Assembly (NCBI GenBank): GCA_010405405.1 | Contig: MU004244.1 | Span: forward strand, 3,895 to 67,894 | Direction of reading: 5' to 3' | DNA length: 64,000 nt | DNA from: Microthyrium microscopicum | Lineage: Eukaryota; Ascomycota; Dothideomycetes; Microthyriales; Microthyriaceae | Part shown: positions 33,241 through 44,484 of the stretch, one piece after another | Position numbering within the stretch: position 1 is the first letter of the stretch | Layout of the letters: the number at the start of each line of letters is the position of its first letter | Position numbers and translations under genes: made by a program | Notes under the pieces: generated by a model | Told to the model about the DNA's origin: nothing | What the model saw: the letters and a program-made list of their open reading frames with translations, nothing else | Databases searched by the model: none

Positions 33241-34007
33241 ATGTTCACAGTAGAAATGGGACCATCAATCCTCGACGATGATATCGACACGGAAGAACCG
33301 GACATATGGACAGCATATCTGCACCACTGCGACCGCAGTATGAGTGAGTTCGCACTATTTATCCAGAGAATGAACATGGACTTCAAGCAATGGATCCACC
33401 AAGAAATTCTATCAAAAGCATACTCCACCGATGCACACGACACCCTCTTCGATACACCATTCACAGCATCGACTAGCTCACCACCCTCTGAGAACAAAAC
33501 CCTCGACGAGACGGCCACAATGGACCCACGTTCCACCGATATCAAACAAGCCATATGGGACGAAGTAGTCTTCATATCGAACTACCCCGTGACCCGACTC
33601 CGCGGCGGGCTATATCTCGAGCTCGGCTGCCCAGACTGTCGTAAGTCCTCCCATATTTTCGCCCCCTCTCCTTCCCTTCTCATTTACCAGTTTGTATTCT
33701 ACGCTAACAGCAACCAGTAGGCAACGCCTACACCATCCACAATCCAGACACGGGCGAGATAAACTACGAATTTCTCAAAGGCGAATACGACTTGACACAT
33801 CATTTACGTATTGTGCATAATAGACAGCCGGTGAATATACATGGGCGAGCAATACTGCAGTCGTTCGATAGAAACTCGATTCTCAAAGCATGTGCGGTGA
33901 GAAGCTTGAGGCTGGAAGAGGTGGGGAAGATCTTGCCGATTGGGATTAGTGACAAGATTCATCCTGAAGTGTTGAAGAAGGAGATTGCTAAGGAGAAAAG
34001 AGGATGA
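33241..34007 (+). CDS. Zinc-finger-like array protein G
   Basis: Exons 33241..33640 and 33718..34007 give 229 residues. The 77-nt intron has two usable acceptors three bases apart (CAG at 33717, TAG at 33720); the first restores Gly-Asn-Ala and is preferred. The core is Cys130-x2-Cys133, LGNAY, EFLKG, His162-x4-His167, then a divergent segment with no WxxRC. The N-terminus is short and acidic, not Ser/Pro-rich. The C-terminus ends abruptly in KKEIAKEKRG. Just after the stop, another frame continues with EDEGKFWERRRHERVRKRD and more charged residues to about 34170, so the usual basic tail may have been lost through a frameshift. It is the first plus-strand member. Confidence 0.75.
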
Positions 34008-34765
34008 AGGGAAGTTTTGGGAGCGGAGGCGGCATGAACGGGTTCGAAAACGGGATACTAAGGATGATACCCTGGGGGCGGATGGGATGCATCATGAGGA
34101 GTTCCTGAATAAATACCTGGCTGGTGCCGAGAGGTATGCAAAATTTTGGTGGGTTGCCGACGGAAAACTCGAGTTTCGGCTTTTGTTCACAAAAGTTGTC
34201 CTGTTCTGTGCCAGTTGGATATTTTCGGCCAGATTGCTCTTGTCTTTTTCTTCCTTTGCGAGCTTTTTGAGTTCTGAATGTCTGGAGACTGTTTTCAAAG
34301 ATGAGGGTGAAGGTTGATTTACTGCTGAGAAAGGTCGAAATCAAGAAGTCTGTTCACTTCGAACCTCCTCCCCACTGGTGCTGTTGACCGTGGTCCGTGG
34401 ATGAGCTGATGGAATTGCGAAGATGCCTTTGTAGTGGAGTGCTACGGCGGGCGGGGTTTCATCATTGAAATTGTACATAGCAAATTGATCAAGTTATTAG
34501 ATTACACCAAGCTCCTTCAAAAGACCGTCAAATTCAAACAGTTGCGGTGTTTGTAGGAAATAGGAGTACAGAGGTAAACAAGAAGAGATGAAGTTAGAAT
34601 TTGCCACGTTTTTGGCAGGGGTTGTTGTTTTAGCTCCATCATCGACTCGACTCTTAACCTCCACTTCTACCAGACCATATAAACATACTCGAAGCAGAAA
34701 AATCCTATTGCAAACGATAAATTTGAGATCCGGGTTTACCAAGCGAAGCGATAGGTCTGACAATT
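34008..34765. other. Spacer after gene G
   Basis: The first 150 bases encode, in a frame shifted from gene G, a charged stretch resembling a family tail. The rest holds the promoter of the next gene and nothing I recognise. Confidence 0.4.
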
Positions 34766-35413
34766 ATGAGTTCCTCACCAACATGGCCACCAGCCAACGG
34801 CTTGACAACCATAAGCGTCCCACGAGAGAAAGCCGCACTTGCCCTCCTAGGCTCAGCCAAAATCAATGCTCCGGCATCCCTGGTGTTCGATATAATACGC
34901 AACACCCAGAACTACAAATGGAACAGCTGGATACCAAACGTGACAATAAAAGCTCAACCCGACGGCACACCCACGGACTCCATGCAACTCGTCAAGGACA
35001 CAGCTTTTGACTTCCACGCAATCATGGATAGCTCCAAACCAAACTCCCCATTCGAAGTGCACCTAATCGTCTCCGACATATCAACTCCAGAATCTCCATC
35101 AGACTATGTGCCTATAGAGACCCTCCAGAATGATGGTACTTTCACCTCTGATCTGAGCACTGTTTACCGTATAGCCTGGAAACGACGACCGGGCAGCGAC
35201 TGGATGGGCAATATGCTTAGCTGCGAACGATTCCATGAAGTAATTGTTACAGGCGAGCAAGAGTGTTTGATACGCACGTGGGAAAATCAGGGCGCAGCGC
35301 TGGCTTATATGGTCAAGTGGACGATGAACAGAAAGTTGCAGGGACTTTTTCAGGGTTGGTGTGATGATCTGAAAAACGAGAGCGAGAAGCAAGCGAAGGG
35401 AACAGCGGCATGA
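34766..35413 (+). CDS. SRPBCC/START-like domain protein
   Basis: Intronless, 215 residues. A segment starting at about residue 30 (SAKINAPASLVFDIIRNTQNYKWNSW) is the classic opening of the SRPBCC helix-grip fold (polyketide cyclase, START and COQ10-like proteins), with the NxxxYxxWNSWIP phrase at about 46-60. The C-terminal helix (AALAYMVKWTMNRKLQGLFQGWCDDLK) closes the fold. These proteins bind a hydrophobic ligand; fungal members of this size are mostly uncharacterised. No signal peptide or membrane segment, so probably cytosolic. It is not related to its zinc-finger-like neighbours. Confidence 0.8.
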   Translation: MSSSPTWPPANGLTTISVPREKAALALLGSAKINAPASLVFDIIRNTQNYKWNSWIPNVTIKAQPDGTPTDSMQLVKDTAFDFHAIMDSSKPNSPFEVHLIVSDISTPESPSDYVPIETLQNDGTFTSDLSTVYRIAWKRRPGSDWMGNMLSCERFHEVIVTGEQECLIRTWENQGAALAYMVKWTMNRKLQGLFQGWCDDLKNESEKQAKGTAA

Positions 35414-35975
35414 GTTTTGGTTCGGGGTAGATATAAAACTGCTGAACGGGGAAAAGGGGGTGGCAAGGGAGATGTTTTTATGGATGAGTGGAAGACTTTA
35501 TCGTATCTCAGAGGCTCAAATTAGTATCAGCTGCGCTTATATTGATGAACAACATGGAATGAAGCAATCGTACAGACAATCAAAAACTGGAACCATGATC
35601 CTTTATGTGACATTAGCTTTGACGGGTTCCAAAAGGTTGGTCAAATGAGGCTTAGCAAGAAAATGCCAAGGCTCGTGATAAACGTGGTCCGTGCTTGGCC
35701 CTGTAAGACGATCATTCAGCATCAGGAACCAGGCCGTACCTGGTGTCACAACCCTCTCCAACTTCATCTCACACCAAATCTAGCAAAGAACACCTTTCTC
35801 CATCTATTGTAATCCTTCTCTCTGCTTTGCAGCTATCATGGACCCGCCGTGACATCAGAACCGCGCTGTTAACTCGCTCTGGACACCTCGCCTTACATAC
35901 CTCCGCAAATCCTCCGGCGACCCCTTAAACCACCAGGGTTCAAAGAAATAGCCCATCGCGTAAACTATCACCATC
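35414..35975. other. Spacer upstream of the phosphatase
   Basis: About 560 bases with the 3' end of the SRPBCC gene and the promoter of the phosphatase gene. Nothing else supported. Confidence 0.45.
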
Positions 35976-37747
35976 ATGACGCGCCTCCTCTTCCGCTCTG
36001 GCCTGCAGCTCGCGCTATTCACAGGCTTAATCTTCTTCCTCATATACTTTGTCGATTCCCGCTACCGAGTCCTCCCCTCCACCATCCACAACCATCTACC
36101 CGCACACCACCCAGGCCTCGTAGTAACAGACATAACCGTCAACATCTGTCGCGTAGGAAAATGCAAACTCGATGAGTCGAAATGGCACAGAATAGATAAA
36201 GATCTATACTTGAAGAGTGGTTGGCTGTCAAAAGCCTATGTGCATATACAGCGCAAGAAAGAGGAAGATCTAAGCCATGATGATAAAGTGGTGGTAGATG
36301 TAAGGGTTGGTCGTCTAGATCCGAGTACGGGCGAAAAAGGTGATGCAGCGGAGAAATGGGAAACTAGGCCGGGTGGAATTTGGTTGAAGAGGAGTAGTGG
36401 GAGACATGTTAGTGATACGGACAAGGCAGTTACAAGTGTGGATGTACTGTTTGGGGCTGATGCGGTGGATCCGAGGCCGAATTGGCAGGTTAGAGACCAG
36501 GGGTTGCGGCTGGATTACTCCAAGGAAAGTCTGGAGGCAAGATTGACAATTCGGAGAGGGCAGCCGGCGAAGATTGAGAGGCCGACTGTGAGGGTTGGAA
36601 AGGATGGGAAGTTTAAGATTATGCAGGCGTCGGATTTGCATATGAGTACTGGCTTGGGTGTTTGTCGCGACCCTGAGCCGGCAGGATATAACAATGGGAA
36701 ATGCGAAGCGGATCCACGAACGCTCGAGTTCGTGGCCAGGTTATTGGATGAGGAGAAGCCGGATCTTGTCATACTCAGCGGTGATCAAGTCAACGGCGAG
36801 ACTGCCCCAGATTCTCAAAGCGTAAGCCCAGCGCCCTCCCTTGCAAGAGGCCACTAACAAGATACAAGGCAATTTTCAAGCTCCTAGAGCTATTCACCTC
36901 CCGTAAAATCCCCTACGCAGCAATAATGGGCAATCACGACGACGAAGGCTCCCTCTCCCGGGCAGAAATGGTCGACCTAATATCAGAAATGCCATACTCA
37001 CTCACAACATCCGGACCACCCACCCTTCCCGGCTCCGGAAACTACTATCTCCAAGTAATGTCCCACAACGGACACCACTCCGCGCTCACAATATGGCTAT
37101 TCGATACACATAGCTACTCACCCGATGAGAAGAAATATCACGGCTACGATTGGATCAAGGACGAGCAAATCCGCTGGTTCAAAGACGTCGCTGGCGGCCT
37201 TAAAAGCAGCAACGCAAAATACAGCCATATCCATCTTGACATGGCATTCATCCACATCCCCATCCCTGAATACCGCGATGCCGGCATGATGGTCGGCGAC
37301 CGCAAAGAAGGCGTCACAGCTCCCCTCTACAACTCCAACTTCTACGACGCCCTGATTGATATGAAAATCCCGGTCGTCTCATGCGGCCACGACCACGCAA
37401 ACGACTACTGCCTCTTCCCCGACAAACAAAAAGCTATTCTCGAGGGTGTGACGGCGACTTCTCCCGCGGCGGAAGGGACTTCGCCGAATAAGAAAGATTT
37501 CGACAAAATATGGATGTGCTATGCCGGTGGCGCCGGTTTTGGCGGGTATGGTGGCTATGGTGGATATCATCGACGGATTCGCTTCTTTGAGCTTGATGCT
37601 AACGAGGCGAGGATTACGACGTATAAGAGGCTGGAGTATGGGGAGACGAAAAAGAGGTTGGATGAGCATGCTATTGTTGATCAGGGCAGGGTTGTTGTCC
37701 CGGATATGAAGAGTCTTGAGCCCAAGGAGGGTACGTCTGCTTCATAG
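35976..37747 (+). CDS. dcr2: Dcr2-like metallophosphoesterase (2 exons)
   Basis: Calcineurin-like phosphatase with a dinuclear metal centre. Exons 35976..36821 and 36869..37747 (47-nt intron, GTAAGC donor) give 574 residues, close to yeast Dcr2 at 578. A hydrophobic anchor at about residues 9-25 suggests a signal-anchor membrane protein. Metal-binding motifs in order: Asp220-x-His222 (SDLHMSTG), Gly269-Asp270 (GDQVNG), GNHDDE with Asn304-His305, His411 in FIHIP, and GHDH with His456 and His458. All are present, so it should be active. In yeast Dcr2 acts in cell-cycle progression and in dephosphorylating Ire1 in the unfolded protein response; that role here is by analogy. The intron restores the AIFKLLELF helix between the second and third motifs. 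Confidence 0.88.
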
Positions 37748-40700
37748 TCTGTAAAAGGTGCAAGTAAAGTCAACGTAGAGACTGCAGAGAGCGCGGGTGG
37801 TTGCATCAGAAGGCGGGTTGTTTTTTTGGGGGTAATTTGGGAGTATCATAGCATTGGAGTTTTGGGGCATATTTATCTACTCTCATTCGGCGCGTCTCAT
37901 GAGACACGATAGTTCCATCGCTGGTCTGTCGATTTACGAGGCCTTTAGGATGTGAGCTTGACGCAAATGAATATCATACTTGATCCAAACTATCTGAGCT
38001 GTTGTGCTCAACGGTGAGCTGGCCTGGCAGGTCTCATGAACCCGCATCGCGACCGAAGCCATGGTATCGGGGCGAACGGAATATTGTGGAGATTGCTCCC
38101 GCCAACAAGGTACTGGGACGAAAAAGTGACCTTCGCGGACGGCGGGAGATGTGCCGGTTTGAAAGGCTCCAGATCCTTCTCGCCTCAGTTGTATTACAAC
38201 GCGGCTCACTTCCTTGGTCGGCGGTCAAAGCATCTGATCTTTCGGCCAGCTGCATGCGCCGCTAATTTCCGCGAGGATTGTGGCATCGTCAGCCGATCGT
38301 GGATTGTTATGCAGCAGAGTGCAAGAAGCCTTGTGGCTTGCACTTACTCGGACGACGAAATCCTGTAAAAGGAAGAATATTTCACCTTGCGGTGAGTGGC
38401 CAATTTGTTGAAAGACCCGCATGGCGCGTAGTGTGGGCCTTTCATGTTTCCGGTCAGATCCTGACAGCCTGATCAATGGATCGATATGCCTGTTGCACAT
38501 CACAACCGCTGGCGGTACCCCTTGAGTCAACTTCGAGGAGCAGAACAGTTTGTGCTCCATCCGCAAGCATTGAGAAACGAAGAATTGAGAAAAGAAGAAG
38601 AGATCGAAACGCCTGGAGGAAAGGAAAAGAAATGGGAAGTTGCAGTTGCACATTTCCGCCGTGACCAGATATGTAACGAGATTCGCCACTACCAATTATC
38701 TGGACTCGCTCCATGCACAGAATAATGTCAAAACGTCTGTGACAACCTGGCAATGTAGGCAGGCTTGCGAATGATTGGTGATCATTCTGAATGGGATCGT
38801 ACGATGAAGTAGAGACAGCTTACTACGACTGGCCGCTACTGTTATCGCGTAACCTGTCACTTTCATTCAGTATTAACCACTCGGCAGTGGCGATTCTCGT
38901 GCAAATGCAAAGATCGTCGTCTGCTGGTCCCTCGCCCTTGGCCAGATATCGGGTCCTGGCGTCCAGTACTCGAGAACTATTCGACCTCCCAAACATACTA
39001 TGACTGCTGTGTAACGGTGGCGCTTCTGAAGAACCATTCACGTCACTCTGTGCCTTGAAGGATTCTGCATGCTTTCGTTCGTTCAGAAAGTTGTTCGCAA
39101 TGTGGTCCATGTGACGTGGTACAACAATCAAAATTGTAGCGGGACTATAAAATGACTTAAGCCTCTTCAGGAGGACCCCCAACTATTCGCTTGGATATAA
39201 TATCTCATAGACATGATCTTTGGAACGATTGGTGGTTTCCATGAGGCCTTCCAACCCGACAGAATGGCACGAGGCGCTCTTAGTTTCACGGTCCGCGGCG
39301 GCAGATCCAAACAAGTTCCGGGACTAGCTTTAGTTCTGGATGCTTTTTCCAACGCGCCACATTCATCGCTGGTTGATAGTGGACCAACCGGTCGGGCTGA
39401 CAGCGCAACTCAAAGGTCACATTGCAACATTAATGTGCATGATAATCAAAAGAAGTCTGTTGTGCTGTATTTCAGAGTCCTCTTGCTATCCTTGAGTGGG
39501 GTGTTTCAGACAGCATGAGAAGAAGATACAGCTAAGCAAATGCCAATCGTTCGCGAGGTCCACCATTCGACGCCGTTTAAGCAGGCGTTGCGTGGTTGGA
39601 AACGTTCGACCAACATTACTTGGCCTTCACTTGTACCCTGATTGGATCTTATGTGAGGCTGCCAGGGCCAATCCAATGCCATGGTCCCGGCTTTTGTCGG
39701 CGTATAGGCTTCGTACAGCACACTGAGCCACAACAATTCCTATCAAGGATACTTGAGCTTTAACAAGAGCTTCCAAGTGTGCCACTCAACTTACAGGCTA
39801 GTACGTTGACTTCTGACTTGGCTTGCGTGCGATTGATATCGTTGAATTTGCGAGTCATGGCCATTCCTCTTCAATGGGAAGGACCCTAACGACAGCCAAT
39901 GAAGCCTGCATATGTCAGCCTCATACATCCTAATTGAGTGACTTGCGTTGCTCAATTAAGCAGACCTTCATCCACAAGAACCGGATCCTGGAGATGCAAT
40001 TTAACTTTCTTGGCTAAAAAACACGAAGTAAAGTCATGGCGGATTATGGATTGAGCTTCCGCGCGCCCTGAGGGATCGATGATGTCTACTTGCGAATGGG
40101 AGATTGACACCATATCGTTTATTTTCACGCCGTGTGTGCCATTTTCTCACATGGCAAAAGCAAATTAGCAACCTGGAAGCTCAACTATATCAACAAGCCA
40201 CGCTATCATCACGGCTTCTTCCAGCGCAAGACCTTTCAGGCGGAATCATATTGTACAAGAGGGCGCTCGTTTTCATTTCCTTTTCATGTCCCTAATAGTC
40301 GCCTGGTCGGCGTGCCCGTTGGGCTTGTTTTCTAGCTCCTGAAGAAACAGTCAAGGGCGCCGCGTGATGACCTACCTGTCTTCCAAAATGCCAATATACA
40401 CGCCACTCATTTCAACTGACAGCAAAAGCGATTCCACAATATCACGGAGTGATTCTGGGGCGCCTCGCCCTTTCCCGAATTCCAGCGCAATACTACGCTT
40501 CCTATTCCCCTGCCACTCTTATCCACCCGCTGAGCGCCCCCAGGGCTGCTGGCCAGCTTAGAAGGGCGACTACGAGTTTTAGGGCGGTTGGATCACAGTC
40601 GCCCGCCTAGCGCCTTTTGACACTGCTCTAGTATCATTCAAAGATCTAGATATTCCTGACGGGACTAGAGTATACCTTGCCGTACTGGGAATCTGCCGTT

Positions 40701-41463
40701 GTTTAGTTCAGCCACTCTCACGCGGAAGTATAACCCGCCTTGCCTGGTCTACGGCATCCATCATTGCTTTTCAGGGCGTGTAGAAATGATACTCGAACGC
40801 ACGATCCCCAGAAGTTCTCCTTCCCCTATTTCACATCATCGCAGTATCACGTCTCCGCCGGTTGCCTATTGCCTACTATGACAAGAGATAGAGGGCGCAC
40901 TTTAGTGGTCTACCTCCCCCTTTTCCGGCAAGTTGTTGCCGTCTGTTGTTGTGCATGTTATATAAGACCACGGTGACGCGCACCAATCTCGAGCTCAACC
41001 AGCATCATACTTTTGTCGATGAAAGTTTTCCAACTCCATCTGTTTATTGATACCAATCGAAAATCAAGTACCATAAGTTTCCTCTGCGTCGAGAAGGCCT
41101 TGACCGTGATAGTCGATTGAGATACCGCCCAGACAACTCTGGTCTGTATCAGAAATACGATCAGTACTCTGCTATCAAGTTATTCTTGCCGGGAAACCCT
41201 ATTGTCTCTCTAAAGATACTGGTCTAGTATTGTACCTGAGGAGTCTTGAACTTCCTGTTCATCGTAAGCTGACTTCCACGCCCAAGTTCGAGGGTGTATA
41301 CAAGCTAACGGCCTGAATAGTGAACCCACCTGCCTACATCGATCAGGTAGCTCATTCAATCGTGCTCGGATATCTTTAGTTCGGATATCTTTAGTTCGGA
41401 CATCAATTACATACATAAAGCAAACACCTTGAAGCGCCCTTATTAAACAAGCTACCACGCAGC
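37748..41463. other. 3.7-kb gene-poor spacer
   Basis: No frame over about 120 codons and none with a recognisable domain. From about 40060 the hexamer AGGGCG or CGCCCT becomes frequent (for example 40064, 40260, 40354, 40466, 40563, 40581, 40892). Between 38000 and 39700 several overlapping frames exist on both strands without coding character. Composition is normal, so it is not RIP-degraded. Confidence 0.45.
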
Positions 41464-42109
41464 ATGGCTCGCCACAACGGAGAATCAAGCAATCCGCCTC
41501 TACCACGCCTGTCTCAAGCCAACCTCGTAGCATGGAATGAGATTTACTCTCAGATAAATGCAAGTCACTCGGTAACGTCGAATGATCAATATTTAATCTC
41601 AACAGATTCCAGCAACATACTCGCACTACACCACCCGCGCTGAGCGTGCCCACGCCTACTACACAGACCTCATAGTCCGCAACCTCCCCATGCGCTGGCA
41701 AAACAACACACCCGATCCTCAAACTGATGAGGAGTGGGACCAATACTACTTCGCCGTCTCAGAAGCGCAGCAGATCCTCATGAGTCAAATGGACGAGGGT
41801 TTCGCCAACAGCAGTATCCTTGACCAAGCGTTCATTGATCATCCAATGCAGCGGTTTCTATTCATAAACTCTGCCGATAGCACACACCCGTGGATGGCTA
41901 GGCAGTACATGCGCGAAGTGGGCATCACTGACGGCCAATCGTCCAATCTGGAGGCTAGACAAGTTCCATACGAACCACAATCCGAAGAAAGATACTGGGA
42001 AGGGCTGGTCAGCTTGAATTCGGGAAGGAACTATGAAGTTGAGACGGGAAATTTGGCTATTAGGCAGAGACGGGATGTTAGAATGAGGAGGAGCAAGAGG
42101 AGAAGTTAG
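41464..42109 (+). CDS. Hypothetical protein, probably 2 exons
   Basis: A 140-codon plus-strand frame (from 41690) extends upstream without a stop to an acceptor-like AACAG at 41605 (TYSHYTTRAERAHAYYTDLIVRNLP). A start at 41464 (MARHNGESS) precedes it. Two donors keep phase 0: GTAACG at 41572, which would make an intron of only 34 nt, and GTAGCA at 41527, giving 79 nt; the second is more plausible by length. The protein would be about 190 residues, acidic in the middle and ending RMRRSKRRS, a possible nuclear signal. No domain recognised. Coding-like composition is the main support. Confidence 0.5.
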
Positions 42110-44484
42110 GGCGGAGGAGGGCGCTCTAAGGGCGTCTATCTGAATAGTATCGCCTTTTTCTGTTTGGTTGGTTTGCATATGACGCGGCTGGTCCGGCTTT
42201 TGATGCAATTGATGGATCTCGAGCTCCTCGGTAGTAAATGTGAGCCATCGTTGCGGTGTTATGAAACCGTAGACTTGAACCAAGCCCAAAATTTCGGGTG
42301 GGCACTCGCTGGGCATAATTCGAAATGCAGTCCAATCAAACTGTTTATATCTTTGAAATGCAGGATGAGCAGAAATAATCGTGGTCCTCTTTCTTTCTTT
42401 CGTTCTTTCTTCTTATGGCAACTGGGTATGGTCCTTGTGCAGGATTGATACTAAAAACAAGGGACTTCGAAGATGATGAAATCTACAGGAGAGTAGGTAT
42501 GTTGTCTCAATCTATGGGTCATAGCAGCGTCTTGGATATCAAGGATTTCCCTCGTCGAAAGGTAACGATAATCTGAGTATTATGCCGTTCTCTCATCTCA
42601 ACTTGTGTTCTTCGAAGATCGTTCACAACTTAATCCTCATTAATGGTAGATATCATCTCTGTCCATATCGCCCACTATGGGCCGCCTTGGCTTCTAGGTA
42701 ATTTCGGTCTGTTCACACGCTTCTCAGCCTTTCCATCGACCACAATGAAACTTCGCCTCTAGTTTGCAGCGTAATCTTTTGACAATCTCACGCACAGGCC
42801 ACACGCACACATCACCAACAATGAAGAGTCTTTAGCCAGAGTCTAGAGATGATCACTCGCGATCCACAACATCCTTCTTAAGTACCTTGAAGATGCCAGC
42901 AGTTTCTGCATCCAGCTTGCTCCATTGCAGGGTCCAGTTCAGTTCGGGAGAATCATTTCGTAGATCGACAGGGTCCTCGTCGAATTCGCCCTCGCGTAGG
43001 CGGGGGATCGGCTATGAAGAGCGCAGATCACGCCCTGAGTTTCTTCACTCGTAAATCATCTCACGATGCAAAGCGCCCTGAAAGACTTGACGCGAGTGAA
43101 TGGGATCAAAATGACAGGGGAAAGCATTTAAGGGCGCGTGGTGCGCCCTTTTTCTCGTGTTGGCGCCCTGTTCATAGGGCGGACGCAACTGGCTTTCCTA
43201 ACGAGTCGGAGAAGCTCCGTAGCGCGGCTCTTCGGGCGGCTCCAAATAAACTTTTAAGCATGCTTTAAGTGACTAAGTAGTGGGCGGCCACAACCAGCAG
43301 AGATGAAGATGGAAGAAGGTTCAAGTTGAGACAACCAGACTCACAGAGCCTAGGCCGGAGAGGCCTCCGTATCGGCCTCCCAACCTCCTCCACTAAACAA
43401 ACGAAAATAATTGCTTTTTCGCCACGGGCAGTTGGTGGCAGTTGCAGAAGCGCTAGAAGGATTTAAATGATCTTCACAACGGTTAGCGCTTGATAAAGAT
43501 ATGATATCATAACCTTCACGACAAATGCCACTATCGCGACCATTTTGGACTGCTGACAGCGCCTGAAATCGGCAAATACAAGGCAATTGGCTGTAGACAA
43601 TCATTTGGGAATTGAAAACTCGTTCATGGATCGTGACAGTTGACAGACGACCAAGAAAAGGCCCGGATTTGATAGTGGGCGTGGTGGGGTAATTCTGTTT
43701 GGCTGTTATCCCGCGCCAACGACCCCTCGGTTCCTGACCTACTACGGAGTACATCCTCTGTGCCTCCTACCACGCCTTGCTCCCCGTACCAGCTACCTAG
43801 AGTATCGCCATTGTACCTACCATCAACATCCTTCGCCCGACCTCACCGCTTCCTCAAATCTGCGCCCATTGATTATTTTTTGACACTTCAGCAGTATCAC
43901 GAGCATATCGCGACTACCGCTCATCCCACAGCTGCCGCCGATAATCGCATCCACGACGCCATTACCTGTCAAACGTTTGGCTGAAGCTTCACATACCTCT
44001 CAGGAACATCTCACCAAAGTTTCAGGGGCTCTACGTCAAAGCAACAGATAGCATCCTTTTGCACTGTCTTTCTATCTTCTTTTCAGCTTGACCCTTCTAT
44101 TCAATTCATCTCCAAGGGCATCACCATCCTGCAAATCTATCTCTCCTAGAGCTAACCCTGTCCACAAGATTCTTGACCGAAACCCCTTTGACCTATACGG
44201 CCTATCACATTGTTGTATTCTTTCTTCACCACTGTCACTTCTCGACAAAATTGCCTCACATTGTCCGCCTGACTCTACCATCACGCCCCCACCTCCTGCT
44301 TCGCTGCCTCTTAAACCATCACGACCTTCAAACCCTCAATTCTCACCCCTTCTATCCGTTTAGCCCTGTTGTGTAACAATTTCTCATCCATACGCAACAT
44401 ATCAGTCTTCCTCATTCCGTGTCGTACGATTTAGGATAATACAAAGACAAGTCCTGCGTGATTCACGTCTGGAAGCGGTTGCCA
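42110..44484. other. Spacer and long leader of the trehalase gene
   Basis: About 2.4 kb. Nine or ten AGGGCG/CGCCCT hexamers lie between 42108 and 43181. The last 700 bases before the trehalase start are C/T-rich, as in many fungal leaders. CCCCT near 43724 and AGGGG at 44024-44028 match the stress-response element known from yeast trehalose genes; two copies in this length could be chance. Confidence 0.4.
43130..43181. repeat. Paired GC-rich hairpins of AGGGCG/CGCCCT
   Basis: AAGGGCGC (43130-43137), loop GTGGT, GCGCCCTT (43143-43150) is a perfect 8-bp inverted repeat. Fourteen bases later CGCCCT (43164-43169), loop GTTCAT, AGGGCG (43176-43181) forms a second. The same hexamer makes all four arms. 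Confidence 0.75.

Noticed and set aside
33721-33723. Alternative acceptor of the gene G intron giving CRNAY
   Set aside because: The acceptor three bases upstream keeps Gly-Asn-Ala, invariant in the intact relatives apart from one Ala to Cys change.
38000-39750. Several overlapping frames of 60-160 codons on both strands
   Set aside because: Overlap in opposite directions, no recognisable motif, and rare residues in runs; typical chance frames in a moderately GC-rich spacer.
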